Source: Crocodylus rhombifer (Eukaryota > Chordata > Crocodylia > Crocodylidae). From it: 64,000 nucleotides of DNA. Made by a program: the position numbers and the translations under genes. Every line of letters starts with the position of its first letter. The stretch's first letter is position 1. The notes beneath the pieces are model-generated. The model ran no database searches. It was not told where the DNA came from and saw only the letters and a list, made by a program, of their open reading frames with translations. Location: positions 790,558-854,557 of the forward strand of contig JAVSML010024016.1 of the NCBI GenBank assembly GCA_038503035.1, given 5' to 3'. Below, in pieces: positions 1 through 11,900 of the stretch.

Positions 1-84
1 GGGCTCGGTCCTCCACATAGATGGTGGGGACATGTGGGGGGAGGGGACCATGTTGGGTGGGGCTGCCTGGCCCCAGTCCTTGAT

Positions 85-312
85 CGCTCCCCCTGCTGGG
101 TGCCAGCTCCTGGATTGTTTCCCCCATTCCCTGATTGCTCCCCTGCCCAGCCCATGCTCCCCGATCTCTCTCCTGGATAACCCCAGCTCCCCAACTGCTC
201 CCCTGCCTAGCCCCTGCTCCCTGATCACTCCCTGATCACTCCCGTGCCCAGCCCCTGCTCCCTGATTGCTCCCCTGCACAGCCCCTGCTCCCTGATTGCT
301 CCTCTGCCCGAC
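85..312. repeat. Minisatellite, ~30-bp unit
   Basis: About seven imperfect copies of a C-rich unit of the type CCCTGCTCCCTGATTGCTCC, followed by CCTGCCCAGC. Units near 240-310 are nearly identical with a clear 30-bp period; those near 90-200 are diverged. The unit length is a multiple of three, so the plus strand stays open over several copies and gives a repetitive Pro/Ser/Leu peptide that I do not regard as a gene. Confidence 0.75.
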
Positions 313-1129
313 CCCACCTGCACCACAGCCCACACTTACCAGCAGTAGCAGTGGTGGTTGGAGCTACTCAGGGCCCCATGGCAGAGCCCCCCTGCACAGC
401 ATGGGGAAGTGGGGGGCAGCAGGGATTGGCCTCAGCTGCCTGGCACCCATGCTGCCACATGACATGGTTGTAGCTTGGCTTGGCAGGGTCCTGTGCTGCG
501 CCAGGCACTGTCTGGCAGCTCTGGGTTGCTCCAGTTGTCCCCTAGAGCCTGGCACCATTCAGCCTGAATGGCCTCAAGCTGCCAGATAGCCTGCAGCACC
601 ACATGGCTCCCTGCCAGCCAGGCTGCACCCTGGCAATCAGGCAGTGTCAGTTTGGGTGGCAGGCAGCCGGAGCTGATCCCTGCTGCCCCCTACAACATTG
701 ACGGATGCTGCTATAGGCAGTGAGTGTGGAGACACTGGGGCCGGGCGGTGCAGCCATCAGGGGCTGGGACAGGCAGGGCGAATGATGGAGGATGATTGGG
801 GCCTGGGGCTGGGTGGAGGGCCATGGGCCCTGTGGGGGGGGCTGCCCCTGAAGGGGGTCATGGGGTCCCTGTTGGAGGACTTTGGCCCCTGTTGAGGGGG
901 TGTATCCCTTTTTGGAGGGGGTGTAGCTCCTGTTGAGGGGCTGTGGCCCTTTGGGGATGCAGCCCATGAGCTGTGTGGGGGCTTCACCCTGTGGGGGGCA
1001 GGGGACCCTCCAGATCAGCCCCCCCATGTCCCCTCACACCCACAGTCCCCCCCACAAGAGGCATGGGTAGGCTTCCAAATTGCTTTAAAATTGTAACTAT
1101 ATCAATAAAACATTGCCCAACTGATTTGA
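313..1129. other. GC-rich intronic stretch, nothing recognised
   Basis: GC-rich sequence with several short overlapping ORFs on both strands and Pro/Gly-rich low-complexity translations. A run of similar G-rich phrases at about 830-960 (GGGGGTGTAGCTCCTGTTG-like) looks like a decayed short tandem repeat. No collagen exon, RNA gene or recognisable transposon seen. Confidence 0.4.
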
Positions 1130-1203
1130 TATCTCTCTCTCTCTATATATATATATCTATATCTATATCATACATACACACACACACACATACACACACA
1201 CAC
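1130..1203. repeat. Compound microsatellite (TC)n(TA)n(CA)n
   Basis: A run of CT, then TA/TATC, then ACAC dinucleotides interrupted by TACATACA. Plain simple-sequence DNA, probably length-polymorphic. Confidence 0.95.
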
Positions 1204-2601
1204 TGTCTAGTGGACTTTTGTTTTACTTGTGGAAGAACATGGGTTTTGGGGTATTTTAAAGACTGACTTTAGGATTTTTTTTATCAGGGATTTTGCAGTT
1301 TAAATAGGGAACACCAGAATTCCTGATAGTGTGGCAAGTGGCAGGACCCAGGCAGAGGAGCCTGCTCAGCGTTTGCACCCAGGACCCAGCTGGAGGTCAC
1401 AGCCAGGACTTGTTTTAACAGTCCAAAGCAGGCCACCACACTGAGAACATGTTGCAGGTGATAGGTGTCCAGCTGGCCAAGCAGTGGCACACATGGCAGT
1501 AGTGCTGCACAGCTGCCACAGCCCACTGGCAGCTGGCCCAGATGCCTCTAATGTCCATGCAGTCCCCATCTGGGTCTGGCAGGTGTGCAGCCTTAGGGCC
1601 ACATGCTGTTGCAGGTGGCAACAGGTCACAGCCAGGCAGCAGCCCCCACTGCCAGACTGCTGCAGTGAGTAGAGGGTGCAGGGAACTCTCAGGGCTGCTT
1701 CAGCAGTCTAGCTGGCACAAGGGGTAGTGTCCCCAGGTACCAATTGGCCAGGCCCCAGAAACTCCTGAGAGTGAGTAGCCCTGAGCTGCTTGCCAGAGCA
1801 GCCTTTTATACTGCTGGGGACAGCACAGGTTCTGGCCCCAGCCTCTAGCTTCCCTTGGCTGCAGATCTGGGAGGAGCCAAGTAGGGTTATTTTGCCCCAA
1901 GTGGCACAAATTGCTCCACACCAAAGTGCATGTCTGGGCACGTGGACTGAGGCAAAAAGCCCTGGCTCAAATTTGCACCGCTTTTGCACATTGCAAGCGA
2001 ATGTGCCTGAATGTGTGGACGCGCCCATTGTGGCCACCAGTTTCAAGCAAACATTGTTTATTTCTCATATAATATTCATCTTCGTTACTGTGCTGTGCTA
2101 CATTACATTCTATGAGGTTAAAAGAAAATAGCACCACAGTTTGAAAACATCTCCTGAATGAAAAAGCCAAAGAAGAGATGAACACTGCATAAATAAGTAC
2201 AGAGAGAGAGGAAAACCCACATATATAAGCTAAATGACTACTGTGGTTAGCAGAAAGAAGAATGTATAAACCCTGATTCTCTCACATGCTTGCCAGCAGG
2301 GCAGCACAAGGTAAACTGCTGTGTTCTGAGATACAACTGCTATAAAACATTTTCAAATGAAGGGTGAAATTGAACCTACGGTGAGCCAAAACTCAAATTT
2401 TAAAATGGAAGTTGCTCTTTATGCCTCAATAAAGCGTAATAGTTTGAAGTTTTTTTGTGTTTTTGTTTTTTAATAGATGGTTCCTACTGAATCTTACAAA
2501 GCATGAGTTCACTATAGAGTATCTGCATTTTGTATCCAGGATGACAGTATATGAAAACTGGCATCTAACACAGAACCTGCAAGTCACTGTTAAAGCATCC
2601 T
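1204..2601. other. Intron, no gene seen
   Basis: No exon with splice sites and Gly-X-Y frame. The part from about 1290 to 2040 is moderately GC-rich and looks like a decayed repeat; AT-rich single-copy-looking sequence follows. Confidence 0.4.
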
Positions 2602-3028
2602 GGGTGCATCTACATATGATGCTTTACTTCAGAGCTAACTAAAATTAGCTCCACAGTAAAGAATCACCATCTACATGTGCAGTGCTATTAGGCTGCAGTA
2701 AACTAATTAACTCCAGTGTAGGATAGTACTCCCTAACACAAGTACTGTCCTACAGCAGAGTAGTTACATGTGGCAAAATGCATGTGTACACTGTGAAGGG
2801 GCTGGCTGGGACATGAGGGTGCTACAGTGCGGGGGCTGCCTGCTGGCTAACCCCTCTGCAGAATGCTGAGCCAGAAGGGAGCAGCTCTGGGTTGGTAAGC
2901 TGACCCCCACAGGGCTGCAGCACCCTGGCTCAACATGCTGCAGTTCTGGGCACACATGTAAACACTGAACCAAAGAGCAATAAACTCTGGTGCAAATTGC
3001 ATTAATATTGTGTGGAGATATATCCACT
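2602..3028. mobile_element. MITE, family with GGGTGCATCTACATGTGC-type termini (copy 1)
   Basis: Begins GGGTGCATCTACATATG and ends in a decayed inverted version (GGAGATATATCCAC). Internally it shares with the copies at 14651 and 28746 the phrase GTAAACTAATTAACTCCA and a short hairpin around GGATAGTACT / AGTACTGTCC. Non-autonomous, no ORF. The DNA transposon superfamily is not determined. Confidence 0.65.
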
Positions 3029-3241
3029 GGCGGGTACTGCTGCATATTTAAGCCCAGGCTATAAATTATTTACATACAAAAATAAAATACTAAAGCCACT
3101 ATGATATTAGTGCCACAGGAGTTTTAGCCTATAGTATAACAGCTCTGAATACTAAAAGCAGAATTCTGTTTCACTTAGTACAAGACCAAAATGCAATATG
3201 AGATTAACCCTGAGTTAACTGAATTTTGTCACTTTTTCTCC

Positions 3242-4400
3242 TGTAGCAGGAGACTTGGTGTTCCTGCTATTTTAAGGGCCTGCAGGCGGGCACAGAAGCA
3301 GGTGGCAGGTATGGCCAGAGGAAATCAGGGGCCACATGACTAGGGAATGGGCTGGGCTTAGACTGCATATAAGCACAGGCCCTGAGTGGAGGCAGCAGTA
3401 AGATCCTGGAGGTTGCTGGAGGAACACCATCTCAGCAGGAGGGATGCAGCTACCGAGTGTCACTATGGAGAACACAGCTGAAGCAGTCTGGCCCTGCTTC
3501 TGCCAAGGAGAGAAGATTCCTGGAGGGGAAAAGCTACCTGAGGGACCCTGAACCAGAGTGGAGGAGTGAGCCCAGAATGGAGGTGGCCCCCCAGAGTATG
3601 GGTTGCTCTGAGGTGGGGGAAGAGGTTTTCTTCTTAAACTGGTAGCAGGGTTTTGCTTTCATAGTATTTCTTTGCCCAGAAGGGAAGATTCATTTTGTAG
3701 CCAGAGGGCTTACTATTTGATTAAGTTATACTGGTGATTTGGGTTGGGAATGTGAGGGGTGGTCTTTGGCGGTCCCATTAGTGCCTTAGGGGCAAGTGGT
3801 TGTCTCAAGACCTGTTGGGGACAGGCTCAAGGCAGAGCAAGCAAGAGGACCCCAGAGCAGGGTGAAGCTTGCAGCTAGAGGGCTCAGCACTTGAGAGGGG
3901 CAGAGACAGGGGCCAAGGGCCCACAGCCTGGGCAAGACTAGAGCTGGCGCCTAGATGCCAGGTCCAATACAATGGGCCCAGGCTAGAAGGCCTAGCGAGG
4001 AAAAAGGGATGGACATTGAAAAGGCTGAAGTCCTAACAGGAGAGGGACAGTACAGTCACACCCACAAAGCATGGAGCATGGTGTAGTGGAGGATGGAGCC
4101 ATGCCATGAGGCCTTAAAGCTACAGGTGTCCTGGAGGGGCACAGATATATAATTAGCCCTTAAGGCTTTTAGGTGCCCCAGGCAGACGGAAAATGCCTAC
4201 ACAGCCTAAGGGCAGGATTGAGACCAGGGGTCTTCAGGAGGGACCTGCTAGCTATTAGACAGAGTAAGGCTCACTCTAGGACTATCGAGGCAACCTCCTC
4301 TGCATACAATAAAAACATAAAGGCATGGCAGGAAAGGAGGAGTGGAGGGCACCCTAGAGGCAGGGCAGGGCACAGGTTACAGAGCCACCAGAGGGTGTCA
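3242..4400 (+). mobile_element. Putative solo LTR of an endogenous retroelement (copy 1)
   Basis: Starts TGTAGCAGG and soon has an ATTTTAAGGG phrase, as do the blocks at 20639 (plus) and 14188 (minus). A CATATAAG TATA-like box lies near 3365 and an AATAAA at about 4309 near the end. No internal coding region and no partner LTR. The 3' edge is approximate and no target duplication was found. The LTR nature is inferred from promoter-polyA order shared with the other copies. Confidence 0.45.
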
Positions 4401-5032
4401 TGGCCACTTCTGGGACCCTACCATTCCCTATCCTTTGTAGTCAAACACTACTTTCCATTTAGAAGCACTACTCCCTGCAGTCCCTTCCCATCAAGCTGAA
4501 ACAAGCTGTTGCTTACAAAATCTTTTGAATCTCTGATTTAGTTGGTCTATAAGGTGCATCTCTACCCTGCCTTCTATTTGACTTTAAACTAAGACAGCTA
4601 AATATCCTTCTCTGATTTAGGCATGGTGTCTTGTGCCTGTACAACAGGACTGATTATGCAGTTTTAGGGACAGATTATATCAGGACTGTCCTATTGGAAG
4701 CTAATGGATTGCATGTGGCCCCATAGAATTTAACCTGCAGCCCTTGAGCTCCTGGGTTGACTGCCATTCTCTTCACATTGCTTTCCTGTGTAGCTGCTGT
4801 AATGTCCAGACTCTCCCTCCCTCAGCTTCTGCTGCTTGTCCCCTCCCCTGAGGGCAAGGAAGGGTAGCCAGCAGGGCTGAGGGCCTTAGGGAGACCCTGT
4901 GCAAAAAGGAGGTGCCAGTACAGTGCAGCTGAGGTTGCTCCTCACATGGGAAGTGTGCATGTAGTGCAGTGAGGAGGGACAAATAGCATGGTGTACAACC
5001 TGGAGGTCGGTGGTCCTTGGCCACTCAGAACT
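4401..5032. other. Intron, no gene seen
   Basis: Mixed AT-rich and GC-moderate sequence. A minus-strand 83-codon ORF at 4773-5024 has no splice signals or recognisable motif. Confidence 0.4.
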
Positions 5033-5154
5033 TGGAAAATTGTTAGGTAAGGCCTTTTTTGGGATGGTTTAGATAGGGAAGATCCTGTCTCAAGCAGGGA
5101 ATTGAACTAGATGACCTGTGGAGGTCCCTTGCAGTCCTACTTTTCTATGATTCT
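5033..5154 (+). mobile_element. CR1 LINE 3' end fragment
   Basis: Contains the typical CR1 3' UTR phrases TTGAACTAGATGACC and GAGGTCCCTTGCAGTCCTAC followed by TCTATGATTCTG, which resembles the short octamer repeat that ends CR1 elements. Plus orientation, 5'-truncated. Confidence 0.85.
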
Positions 5155-5451
5155 GTTATCCTCTCTGGATGTGTATGTGACCCCATTATAGGAAGATGGA
5201 GATGTCTGTACAATTCTGGAGGACAATCCAATCACTAAACTGTCATATGCATGTTACTTAGAGAAATAAACTACCAACATATTGCAATAAAATATATGGC
5301 CAGATTCCACTCAGAAAAATAATAGTAAGCCATTTACCTGGAGGCTGGGAAGAAATAAATTAAACCTAAACACAAATGTCACAAGCAATTTTTAGTGTAA
5401 AGCTAAAGGAATCTTTTTGTGATCAAATTCATCTTAAATAAGAAACATAAA

Positions 5452-5735
5452 AAGTAGTGCTGGAAGGGACCTCAGAAGCTCTAGTCTAACTCCCTGTTCA
5501 AGGCAATATCACTTCTGTATAAACCATCCTAGACAAATGTTTGTCTAATCTAGTCTTAAAGCCTTTGTGAACAGCCCCCTCACAAAACCAGAGTGCTGGT
5601 GATAGCTGATGAAGTAGGTTCTTGCCTACAAAAAGCATGCCTTGAACCTCTATAGTCCCCAAGAGGTCACCTGCATTACCTTCTGCCTACTTATTTCTGA
5701 CTAACATGAATTATCATCTCCCTCTTCAGAATCAA
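5452..5735 (-). mobile_element. CR1 LINE 3' fragment
   Basis: Reads as the reverse of a CR1 tail: GTGCTGGAAGGGACCTCAGA followed by TCTAGTCTAACTCCCTG and the 3' UTR. Older and more diverged than the copy at 35114. Confidence 0.8.
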
Positions 5736-5813
5736 CAAATAACAATCATGCTGTCCTCCCTTTGAAGCTAATGGCCTTGTACATACAATTCATCATGTTT
5801 ATAGGACAGTTAC

Positions 5814-5939
5814 CTCAAATCCAAAGCCATAGCCTGGGCCAGGGGGTCCCGGGAGTCCTGGTAGTCCGGGTTTCCCAGGCTCCCCATCAGCACCTGCTTC
5901 ACCTTTTAGACCTGGTGCTCCAATATCTCCAGCATCTCC
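5814..5939 (-). CDS. COL15A1: COL15A1 exon: end of COL2 / start of NC3 (42 aa)
   Basis: The exon is 126 nt, phase 0 to 0, with acceptor CTTTAG and donor GAG|GTAACT. It begins [19 protein letters not shown], continues in perfect triplets to [12 protein letters not shown], and leaves the helix at YGFGFE. Human COL2 ends GPPGPGCTMGLGFE, then an NC3 with EDTEGSGS, so this is the COL2/NC3 boundary. The next exon should start with an acidic Ser-Gly motif; I do not find it between 1 and 5813. Confidence 0.95.
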
Positions 5940-8900
5940 CTAAAGCAAAAGGAAATGGCACAACATGACACAACATGAAGTTAGCACATCTACTTGTCCA
6001 TATAAAATATAATTTGTTTGAATCAAAATCATTGACTTAATGAGGCTGCAGAATAATACTCTCTGGGACTTCTAAGCTCCTTCCTTCCAAACACAGTTCA
6101 AATACAAATACATTAGGCTCCACAACATATCCAGGAGTTACATATTATGTTCATTTTATGGATAGGAAAGTGAGGCAGTATAGTTCTAAAGTCAGCACCA
6201 AACAAGCCAGCTGACCCTGACACAGCAGCTTGGAAACCAGAGCCGGGAATAGGACTCAGGTCTACTTATTCCTAAATTCTGTGCAAAAATATAAAAAATA
6301 GGGTCATTTCATTTTGTTAAGCTACTTTATCATGACTTTTTTTTCAACTGCTTTGAAAAAACTTATAATAGGTAAAAAATTATGATAAACTGTACATAAC
6401 ATGAAGTTGTTATAAAGAAACAACCAACCTTTGGACCAACGGAACCAGGAAGACCTGGATCACCCTGTAAAATAAAACCAAATCTCACTTATTTGGGTAG
6501 GATATAAATAGTTAGGAAGCAAGAACACGGGCACACGCTCTGCTGAATTCAGATTTTGGTGAATACCTTACATATTTGTTGATGTCATGATACAATAAAA
6601 GGTGCTGGTTAAAAAAAGCAACCCACAACTGAATAGGTAACAGAGAAACACGATTTGAATTTCTAGTATGATTCACAGACAGAAAGCAGTCCAATACTTT
6701 GGTGCTCCAAGTACAACCTACAGGCCAGATCCAGCCCACAGAGCTGAGTCATGCAGCCCATGGGGCTCCCAAAGGATCCAGAAATCTGCCAGCAGGGGAT
6801 TGGTGCCAGTGTTAATTGCCACAGCTCTGGAAGCTCTGTGGCAATTAACCCTGCCACCCCTCTCCTGCCACCAGCTTTTTGACCCATTAGACATCCTATG
6901 ACATGGCCCCACATGCTGGATTAGGCCAGGATGCAGAGCCAGTCCACAGCCAGACCTGGCACCTGGTCCTAGACCCAGCATGGAGTCCTGGACCTGGTGT
7001 GCAGACCTGGACCCACATATTGGATCTATCTCGCAGTCTGGCTGTGCCCCACTCATCCAGCTTGTGCGCTGGAAAAGCTGAGCACCACTGGTCTAGTACC
7101 TTAATTTAGTTTTCAAACTTTTTTGAGCAACGTACCCTTGGCAGCCAGTTAAGGAGCTGCAGTGGGGATAGCAGCAGCTGGTCATGGAGTTGGGGTCTGG
7201 GGGGCACCCGCACATGGAGCAGTGACACCGGGTGGTGGATGGCAGCAGTAGCCGCTGCGTGCAAGCTTCTTCCCCATGTCCGGCCTGAAGAGGGGTGCTG
7301 CTGCCCTTGCCCTGCCCCAGCCCTGTTCCCGTGAGGCAGCAGCGCTCTGTCTTTGCCCACCTGCATGTACCCCTGGGACCTTTCAAAGTACCCTTGGAGG
7401 TATGCATACCCCCCATTGACAACCCCTCGTAGACTTTACAACTCTGGAACATAGAATCAAAACATCAAATGTCTAATCCTCATCCCATGGAAGGAGCAGG
7501 ATATGGTCCAAAGCATGCTGTAAGCATGGCCAAACCCAACAAGATTATTAGAGAAGTTCTTATAGCTGCACTGTCTCAGTTTTGCACATATCTGATCTCT
7601 GATAAATCTCTCCTTGGAAGAGACCGAGTGGTCTTAATTAAAAAGAAAACGAGAGAGAGAGTTATCAGATTATTTCTGAAGTCATGTGTTCTGATACATG
7701 CACACAGATTACTAATGCCAGCCTGCTGTGGATTAATAGGTTTCTGTTCTTTCCTATTCAACTTTCATGAAAGAGACAGAATCTTCTCTCTCTCTCAGCG
7801 TCTCTCCTCCCATCCTGTTGTCTTCAAATTCTGTTTACAGAATAGGAAGAAACCCACAGCATGAAAAGAGCTCATTTTAAAAATCACACTGGGCCTAACT
7901 GACTTAACTGCAATAGCTAACATATTCTGCAGTCCTTACTCAAGTAGTCAAAGGAAACTCTGCCCTCATAAGGAGTGAACAGAAAGAGTAAGTGGCAAAG
8001 CAAAAGAACAACAGTAAAAATAAATTATTTATTTTAAAATAACCACAGACAGCATGTAAAACTTCTGTCCCACAGATGGGCTCTTCAATACTGTTCCCAT
8101 TAACTTACCATATTTACCTGAATACAAGACAAGGTTTTTTATTCCAATCAGCATGGGTGGAAAAGTGCCTCATCTTGTATTTCCATAAAAGGAAGTCTCA
8201 TTAGGTACATTGTCTATCACTAAGCTGCTGCCAAAAGCAGCATGTGCTCAGTAATGGAAACCAACCATGAAGTTGATTAAATGCAGTCAACACTAAGCTT
8301 TAGTATAAAACACATGGCCCTTACCGGGCAAACATACCAATGGAAACTTTTGGTTTTTTCAGCAGCATTCTATGTGCAAGCTCCAGGCCTAGAAGCCTTG
8401 GAGTTCAGATGCCCCCTAGTCTTGCTTGCTTCTAGCCAAAAGGCTGAGAAGCAGCTAGGAGAAAAGCATGAGAGCAGTCCCCCATTGCCACAACATTTAT
8501 TTTTATATATGTATTTAATCCCAAGAGCCAAATCAGCTAAATCAGTTCCAAAATTCAGTCAGACCCAATAGTCAAGTTCCAAATTCAACTGAGCAGAGAT
8601 CAATTTTTCAAGTCTGTATGGCTTTACTACTGGACAAATATCCTCCCTCTCAGACTCATCAGTCTGGAGCTATGGATACTCTTTAAATCCATGGCAGGCA
8701 TCCTATGTGCAAGTCCCATATCTGAAAGCCCTTGGTTTCAGATGCCCACTAGTCTTACTTATTCTTAGCAAAAAGGCAAAGGAGCAAGCCAGGGGGAAAG
8801 CATAACTGCAGTCCCCCATTATCATCTCAAGATTGTACCTGCAAAAAACTGGCTAACGCATGCTGCTTCCCCCCACCCCCGTTGCTGCTTTACAAACTGC

Positions 8901-11900
8901 ACTCACATAGGGTTGTGTAAACAAACAGACTGTCTGGCACTCACAAATTTCACATGGAAAGACCCCGTGGGTCAATCAAAATCACGCATAGATTTCATCC
9001 TCCTCCCCAAGGGGTGGAAAGTACCTAAATCTGAATCTGCGCCTGTCTGCTTCTTGGACCACTGCCTCCTGACAGTGAAAGCAGAAATGGAGGCAGCCCA
9101 AGAAAGGCAGAGGAATGTGAACTCTGAACATGAGCTTTCTGGACAATGAAAAGATGCAGTAGGAATTCAGGCAGCACTATGCAGGGTGGAAAACCCTCAG
9201 ACCCAGGTACATGGAGTGTAGTGGTGGGCCAGCATGAAAGAAAGAACAAGAGACTTCTTCCAGCAGGCTGGAAGAAAGTGAGCCTGATTTCAGAGAAAAC
9301 AACACAAACAGCTAAACTGCAAGTTGCAGAGCCTGCACAAACAGGCAGCTTGGGGTTAGGAAGTAAGGGAGGCCATGCTGGAGGTAAAGACCCAGATTGA
9401 GGCCTGCTACAGAGAACAGGCCAGGAAGATCCCCTGGGTGAAGGAGGAAGAGGAGTGGTCTGATTATTTTAGCAGGTTAAAGAAGGCAAGAAGGAAGACA
9501 TGACCAGTCTGGTAGACTGAGCGAGTGTGGAGCACTGGTGAAACAAGGGGATACTGGAGACAGCAGAGGCCGTCTACTGGGAGCTGTACACTGTGCACCC
9601 AGAGGACCTGAGGCCAGGTAGGATGCCTGCTGGAGCTCCTCCAGGTCCTTGGGGAGGAAAAGGGTCAGAAGCTGGTGAAGGAATGGATGCAGGAGGAGAT
9701 CAATAGAACTCTCCACTGTTTCAAGAAGAGTAAGACTCCTGGGGTAGACAGCCTGCCCAAGGGCTCTATGTGACCTTCTGGGACCAGGTGGCCTGGACCT
9801 GCTGAAGGTCTGTAAAGAGCACCTGCAGGAGGACCATCTGGGTGTCTCATAACCCTTCTTTACTAGAAGGAGGGAAGAGATAAGCTAAAAAACTGGAGAT
9901 CCATAATGCTTCTGAGCTTCAACTATAAGACAATGGCCAAAGTCTTGGCTGAGCGTTTTAAGTCTGTCATAGGTGCGGAGATCCATGGGGACTAGTCATG
10001 CACAGTGCCTGGGCGGTAGATCCATGGAACCCTGCTGCAGCTACCACATGTGCTACAGTACCAATGGGGAGAGGGTTGAAAACAGCTGTGCTGAATCTTG
10101 ACCTGGAGAAGGCCCATGACTGAGTGGCCCACCAATTCCTGTTTGAGATAATGAAGAAGATGGGGGTCCCCCAGACTTCATCACATGGATTAAGAAGTTG
10201 TACAGTGATGTGAGCAGCAGGGTGTTAGCTTGGGTCCCTGACAGCCCCAATCAAAGTGGAGTTTGGCGTCTGGCAGGGATGCCCACAATCCCCAGTCTTG
10301 TTTATCTGTATGATGGAACCACCAGCCCACTAGCTCAGGTGGGACTCTGGGGTCAGCAGAGTAGACATCTTTGGGAGTAACCAGGAAAAAATAAGGGTCC
10401 TGTCCTAAATGGATGACCTCAACATCATATGCAGGGACAAATGGTCAGTTGAAAGAGTGTTAACAACACACTCAGGTATAAAGAACAGTGGTGGGGACCA
10501 AGCTCAGCAGGAGCAAAAGCACTGGCCTGGGAGGGTGGGCAATTCAGAGACCTGTTGGCCCTGGGGGCCTCTGTCGCCCACAAGGGAGAAACTCCTTGGG
10601 GTGGAGATCGACCCAGAACTAAGCAGGCAGAGGGCATGAGAAAAGACTGAGGCCAAGGTCAAACAGAAACTGCGATAATGGAGGGAATGTGTTACTTGTC
10701 AATGGAGGGGATGCATAAGTACTCATAATGGCAGTAATGCTACCAGTGCTTCTATACACCACGCTGGTCTTTCCCTGCCTCAAAGCAAGTCACCCACAGA
10801 ATCCAAAGTGCCATGTGCACCTTCTTCTGGGGCTCCAGATGGGAGAAGGTTGCAAGAAGCACACTGTACAAGACAAAATTGACTGGGGGCTGAGAAATGC
10901 CAAATGTCCTGCTGTTCCTGTGGGCCAAGGACATGAGTCAGATCTGCAAACTGGCAATGGGGACAGAATCCAAAGCAGCCTGCTTCGTAAGATAGTAGGT
11001 GCCCTGCAAACTGACGCTGGAGGGTGTATACACTGCTGAACACAAGCCTGTGGACTATGGAGCCACCATGGTTCTACGAAGTCCTGAAATGCTTCCAGAA
11101 TAAATACGATCTGCAAAACAAAACACCAGCAACCTGACAAACCACTGTAAGATGCTGACAGTGGTAAGAGCAAGAGACATTTTACTGAGAGCAAGAGACA
11201 TTTTACTGACCACAGACCTACTACCCAGCAACAACTACCAGGCTGTGTGGAAGTGAATCTTCCAGAAGGACCTGTAAAAGGAGCACAGAGTTTTGAAATG
11301 GTAGGTAGCTCTGCCCCAGGCACTCCCCATCTGGATTCGGAAAAACAGAGGGGCACAGAGGCCTACCAAACTGTCCCAGGCAAACCTGCCAGTGGAAAGT
11401 GGAAATATTCGATCACCTCCTCTGGTACTGCCCTTTCACTAAGAAGGTATGGAGAAGAGTAATTGTATTCCTCCTGATGATGAGAGGGGTCAAGACCCTA
11501 ACCAGAGAGGCGGTGCTGTTTGGTCACTTGACCAAGCAGCAGAGAACTCAGACAGCCCATTTCAACCAATTCATCTCCTGCTTCAGGAACGCCCTGTGGA
11601 AGATCAAGGACCAGAGCACAAAGGCTGCTTGCAGATGTAGGAAGAAAAAAGCGCTTTACTGGAAGAAGCTGCACATTATTTTGACCTGGCTCGGCAGTGT
11701 CTGCATAGATTGGGCGCTTTAGTGGGGCTTTTGGTGCTTTTATCTAATAGCTGATTCAATGAAAATTTGAAATATAGTAAAAGCTGTGTTAACCGGCATT
11801 CTGCTATCTGGAATACTCTATTAACTGGAATTTCCGGCCAGCTGGCTGGATGCCAGTGGGGGGGAGAGGGGGGAAGCTCGCATGCGGCAGGTGCCACTGC

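Noticed and set aside
32..235. Pro-rich repetitive ORF
   Set aside because: It is the translation of a 30-bp minisatellite.
1130..1203. Regular repeats considered as a CRISPR-like array
   Set aside because: Plain dinucleotide microsatellite; no spacers, and the DNA is vertebrate.
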